Origin: Crambe crambe
Taxonomy: Eukaryota; Porifera; Demospongiae; Poecilosclerida; Crambeidae
DNA length: 64,000 bases
Assembly: GCA_963924555.1 (NCBI GenBank)
Contig: OZ004589.1
Location: 2,728,001 to 2,792,000, forward strand
Reading direction: 5' to 3'
Both the position numbers and the translations under genes were made by a program. Shown here in pieces: positions 60,859-64,000 of the stretch (position 1 is the first letter of the stretch; every line of letters starts with the position of its first letter). The notes beneath the pieces are model-generated. The model did no database searches and had not been told where the DNA came from. It saw only the letters and a list, made by a program, of their open reading frames with translations.

Positions 60859-63800
60859 CTGAATAAGGGGAATTACATAACTGCAACTAGCTAGTTGTAT
60901 TTTTTATACCTATTTAGTAATTAGTCGGGTGCCGGTGGCATGCTCATTCTGGGTATGGGTTGGAGAATGAAGTATTTGTACCCCATGCCTATTTTTTAAG
61001 GCAGCAACACAAGTGATCTTGTCTTCTGAAGAAATTGCATAGCTACATACATGTACTTGTTAAAAAATAGCTTATGTTATCATAATTACACAGCTACTCT
61101 GTTTCATAGAGATCGATGCCAGCTAGTACTACCATAGCGTGTAGGCTAGGATAAGTTAACATAACATACTTATTCTGTGTTGATCCACTTCTTTGAGCTC
61201 TCACCACCACTACTATGATGACGACTGCAATGATAATAACAGCCACTATGAACACTATAGCCACCACACCACCTATAATGGTTCCTGTATCTGCATGGTG
61301 ATAAGTGCACCAAAGAATCTGTAATTGTATGACATCATGAGTGGATGCATGAACTTCCACCCATTATTTTTAAAAAAGTGGAATCAGGAAGATTTCAGCA
61401 TGCATATAGTATCTACCATAATAAAACTGCCTGTGTTGCATTGTCTCTCAGATGCAAGAAGATAAAAGTATAAACTACTCCATTATACCAATTTGTTCAA
61501 AAGGTTTCATAGCTCTCTCTCTAATGCTACAAGTGACAACCATTACCTAATGAGTAAAAAAGTCAACAGCACTCAATATCTTGGCTCCAGCAGCACTTCA
61601 TACGCCAAAGTGCTATTTATGATATTGTACTTATGTATTGTGTGCATGTGGCAGGAGTTTCATGAATTTAATATCTCATTCTGCCATATGCTAAAATGTC
61701 CACTGGCTTCACCTTGTGGATTAGAAGGAATGAACAGCCCTTGCTTGAGCTACATAGTCCTGTTACTTTATTATTAGCTATGGCACATTACAATTACAAA
61801 TGATTTTTTGTAGTGCACCTAAAAAATTAATCACTGGCCATGCATGCATATCATAGGAATTTGAGCACTGTTATAATTATGCAGACAAAATCTGAAAAAA
61901 TGTGCCATTATCACAACTGAGAGTACAGTGGAATTGAGAATTCTTTCTAACACATTAAATACCTGCTGATGGTCTAAAGGTCTCAGCAACTGATGGAGGA
62001 CTTTGTGCTCCAACTCCAGCACTAGTGGCAGCTGCCACTTGCACATTGTACATAGAACTTGGTTCCAATCCTGTAATGGTAGCTCTAGTCGAGGTATTGC
62101 TCACATTCACATACATAGTCTCCAGGGATGCTTGTCGCTTTCTACCTTTAGGAGTGTAAGAGACACTGTAATATCTAATAAATCCTCGAGCTTCAATGAG
62201 AGTGAGAGGAGTCCATGTGACTGATATTGTTGTGGGGGAGGTCCGATCCATTTCAACATTTGTTGGTGCAATACTTGGCACTACAGTGATTATTCATCAT
62301 AGGAAAAGCTAACTATTACTGTCAGTCACATACCAAGTTCTTCAATGAAGTAAGTAGAAGATACTACTGCTCCTTGGCCAGCCAAATTATTAGCCCAAAT
62401 GATCACATCATATGGAACACCACGTGCTGAATGATAGAATCAATGTATCATTCTCCTTGTTCCCCAGGCCTTGCTCCCTGGGAACAAGGCTGCCGGGTAA
62501 TGTAAATTGTAAAACTGGTGATAGAAAACTACTGGTTTTGCCATGAACCCATGAACCATTTTCTGTTCAATTTTAATTAACAAGAAATTAGCCTCATACC
62601 TAGGCCAGCTCCAGACCTGATTCGCATCAGCTTCTGAGAGTGAGGTGAGTTGAATCTAGCGCAGAAAGAGCAAAAGCAACCGAACAGTCTCTCCTGACTC
62701 AGCTCTCAAAATTATGATGATGTAATGTTTATTACGATTTGTGTAACGGACGTGCCCAAAAGTATAGCGAATCCCTTTAATTGAAGGGCTGGAGCGCATG
62801 CACATGTAATGGATACCAGACTCTTTGCTTTTCTATCGCCCCGCAAAAAAAGCGGGCCTGGGTACGAGGCTATTATCTTGTTCAAAGCTATATCAGAGAG
62901 TACAATAATACTCTCTGATTAGGGATGGCACAAACTAATACTCTTTCATAACTCCAGAATACTTCCCTCCTACAGTCAGCAACTCCTAACTTGAAGACAG
63001 AACACCTTCAATGTGTTAGACTCAAGTATGAAGAGCAGAGGACAAAGCAGTATCATTTTACAGCAACTTCTAAAATCACCGTTTTCATCTGGTCATTTAT
63101 CATCATCATCATCAACTTATTTCAGAAATGGTTATTTCAAATGCTATAATTTTCATTTCACACTACTCAGAATTGACTGCACTATATCCTTTAATTACCT
63201 TTAACTCGACATGTTCAAAAATAGCACGTCATTTTCCAACTTGCTAGCTTTCAACCTACAATGTGGCAGACATTTTATGCCCCACCCTGTACACGTGATT
63301 CTCGGACTTTGACCTCACAACTCTAGATTAAGTTTCTCTGTTGATGTTGGTCTCTCGATGCTCAGAGCGTAAACTCTAAGCACTAGTCTGGTTATGAATC
63401 AAGCCTTGATGCAACAATATCAGGTACATATGAGTAAAAATTATACACAAAATATGTCTATGGCAATCTTATTATAAACTGTATAGATAGCATTAGTCCT
63501 TCCAGATCAGATTCATTTCAGCTCATACAATAATATTATGATGAAACCTCCAATGAGCTACATAGCTACTATACGTGAACTTTGATAGCAGGATAATAGA
63601 GCATTACATCAATGATGAACAAGTAAAGAAAAAATAATTTATTCTGGATATGTGTAGTTAAAAAAAGTTCAGCAACAAGAGAGTGAATTTCAGTCAAGTA
63701 ACCCCTTACCCATCACCAATTATTACCAAGCTACGAGCTACTTCACTCCCTTTATTATCTCATCTTGGCCTGTCATGGGAGTGAAGTAGGAATAGTTAGC

Positions 63801-64000
63801 TCATAGTTTGGTAATATTGGTGATGGGTAGGGGGTTACTTGACTGAAGTTCATTCTCTTGTTGCTGAACTGCACATAGCCATCCCTATTTTTCTTTTTTA
63901 TTTAGAATAATTTTTTTTCCCTTCATAGTATTACTCACTGAGGTTGGTTGCACTGAATATAGTCATGGTAATCACTTTACTTCTCGTTTCCTCATCATTG
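60639..64000 (-). CDS. Gene D: FN3 transmembrane receptor with YxxI-rich tail (5' part outside window)
   Basis: Exons from the 5' side: to 63939 (enters from the right edge), 62426-62334, 62280-61963, 61290-61170, 60858-60639. The first two form one FN3 split as in gene C; the third is an FN3 nearly identical to gene C 23948-23625 ([18 protein letters not shown]). Exon 61290-61170 encodes the membrane helix (IIGGVVAIVFIVAVIII) and basic RAQR. The last exon encodes 72 residues with KEPPLYDTIDQDPEYEVI, DADIYTRK and CPVYVPV, then TAA at 60641-60639. All phases agree. It has no phosphatase domain. It probably signals through phosphotyrosine-binding partners; this is inference. Confidence 0.82.
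62895..62945 (+). repeat. Isolated hairpin-headed element
   Basis: Hairpin AGAGAGTA/TACTCTCT at 62895-62916 followed by GATTAGGGATGGCAC. Same layout as the alpha/beta monomers but with a paired change in the stem. Lies in the 1.5-kb gene D intron 62427-63938. Confidence 0.7.
63640..63930. repeat. Foldback element with head motif, type E
   Basis: Arms GTTCAGCAACAAGAGAGTGA and TCAAGTAACCCCTTACCCAT with inverse copies; the right side reads inward GAAGGGAAAAAA...AATAGGGATGGC. Sits against the gene D exon donor at 63938. Confidence 0.7.

Overview
This window is AT-rich animal DNA, not bacterial. Genes are split into many exons by short GT-AG introns (about 45-150 bp is common). The coding exons are mostly single immunoglobulin (Ig) or fibronectin III (FN3) domains, and the rest is dense with inverted-repeat elements, retroelement remains and one apparently intact DNA transposon. 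Short introns, very frequent TAGCTAGC-type sequence, and Ig/FN3 receptors joined to tandem tyrosine-phosphatase domains suggest a demosponge of the Amphimedon kind. That assignment is an inference from style; no species marker was seen.

Layout. (1) 139-9250, minus strand: a receptor-type protein tyrosine phosphatase, gene A, with signal peptide, 4 Ig, 2 FN3, a Cys-Cys module, 2 Ig, a membrane helix, phosphatase domain D1 and the start of D2; it runs off the left edge. (2) 10478-16724, plus strand: gene B, a head-to-head inverted copy of gene A's extracellular half, exon for exon, ending in a 42-residue tyrosine-bearing tail instead of phosphatase domains. (3) 17261-18214: a non-autonomous terminal-inverted-repeat element. 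(4) 18685-29479, minus: gene C, a second receptor phosphatase with active-looking D1 and substituted D2; its signal-peptide exon was not found. (5) 29.5-38.8 kb: no intact gene; LINE and other retroelement remnants, miniature inverted-repeat elements, a PHD-finger relic and a broken Ig exon copied from a gene C relative. (6) 38.8-51.7 kb: a mosaic of hairpin-headed monomers (about 240 bp) and palindrome-tailed units (about 0.8-1.5 kb), joined end to end at TTA/TAA microsatellites and sharing a hairpin followed by TAGGGAT. (7) 51.8-56.5 kb: another foldback element, a 5'-truncated Cys-Cys exon and a broken LINE reverse transcriptase. (8) 56536-60467: a DNA transposon with 13-bp terminal inverted repeats, a 7-bp target duplication and a two-exon, 991-codon transposase-like gene. 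(9) 60639-64000, minus: gene D, a receptor whose FN3 exons match gene C but whose tail carries closely spaced YxxI motifs; it runs off the right edge.

How they fit together. Genes A-D share modules, exon phases and, for A/B, introns. Two have phosphatase tails (expected to remove phosphate from tyrosine) and two have short tyrosine-bearing tails (possible phosphotyrosine docking). This resembles the paired-receptor logic of animal immune and self-recognition loci. The architecture is read from the sequence; the function is inference. The repeat mosaic between C and D contains fragments of the same receptor exons, which suggests that repeat-driven rearrangement helps build and break this family.
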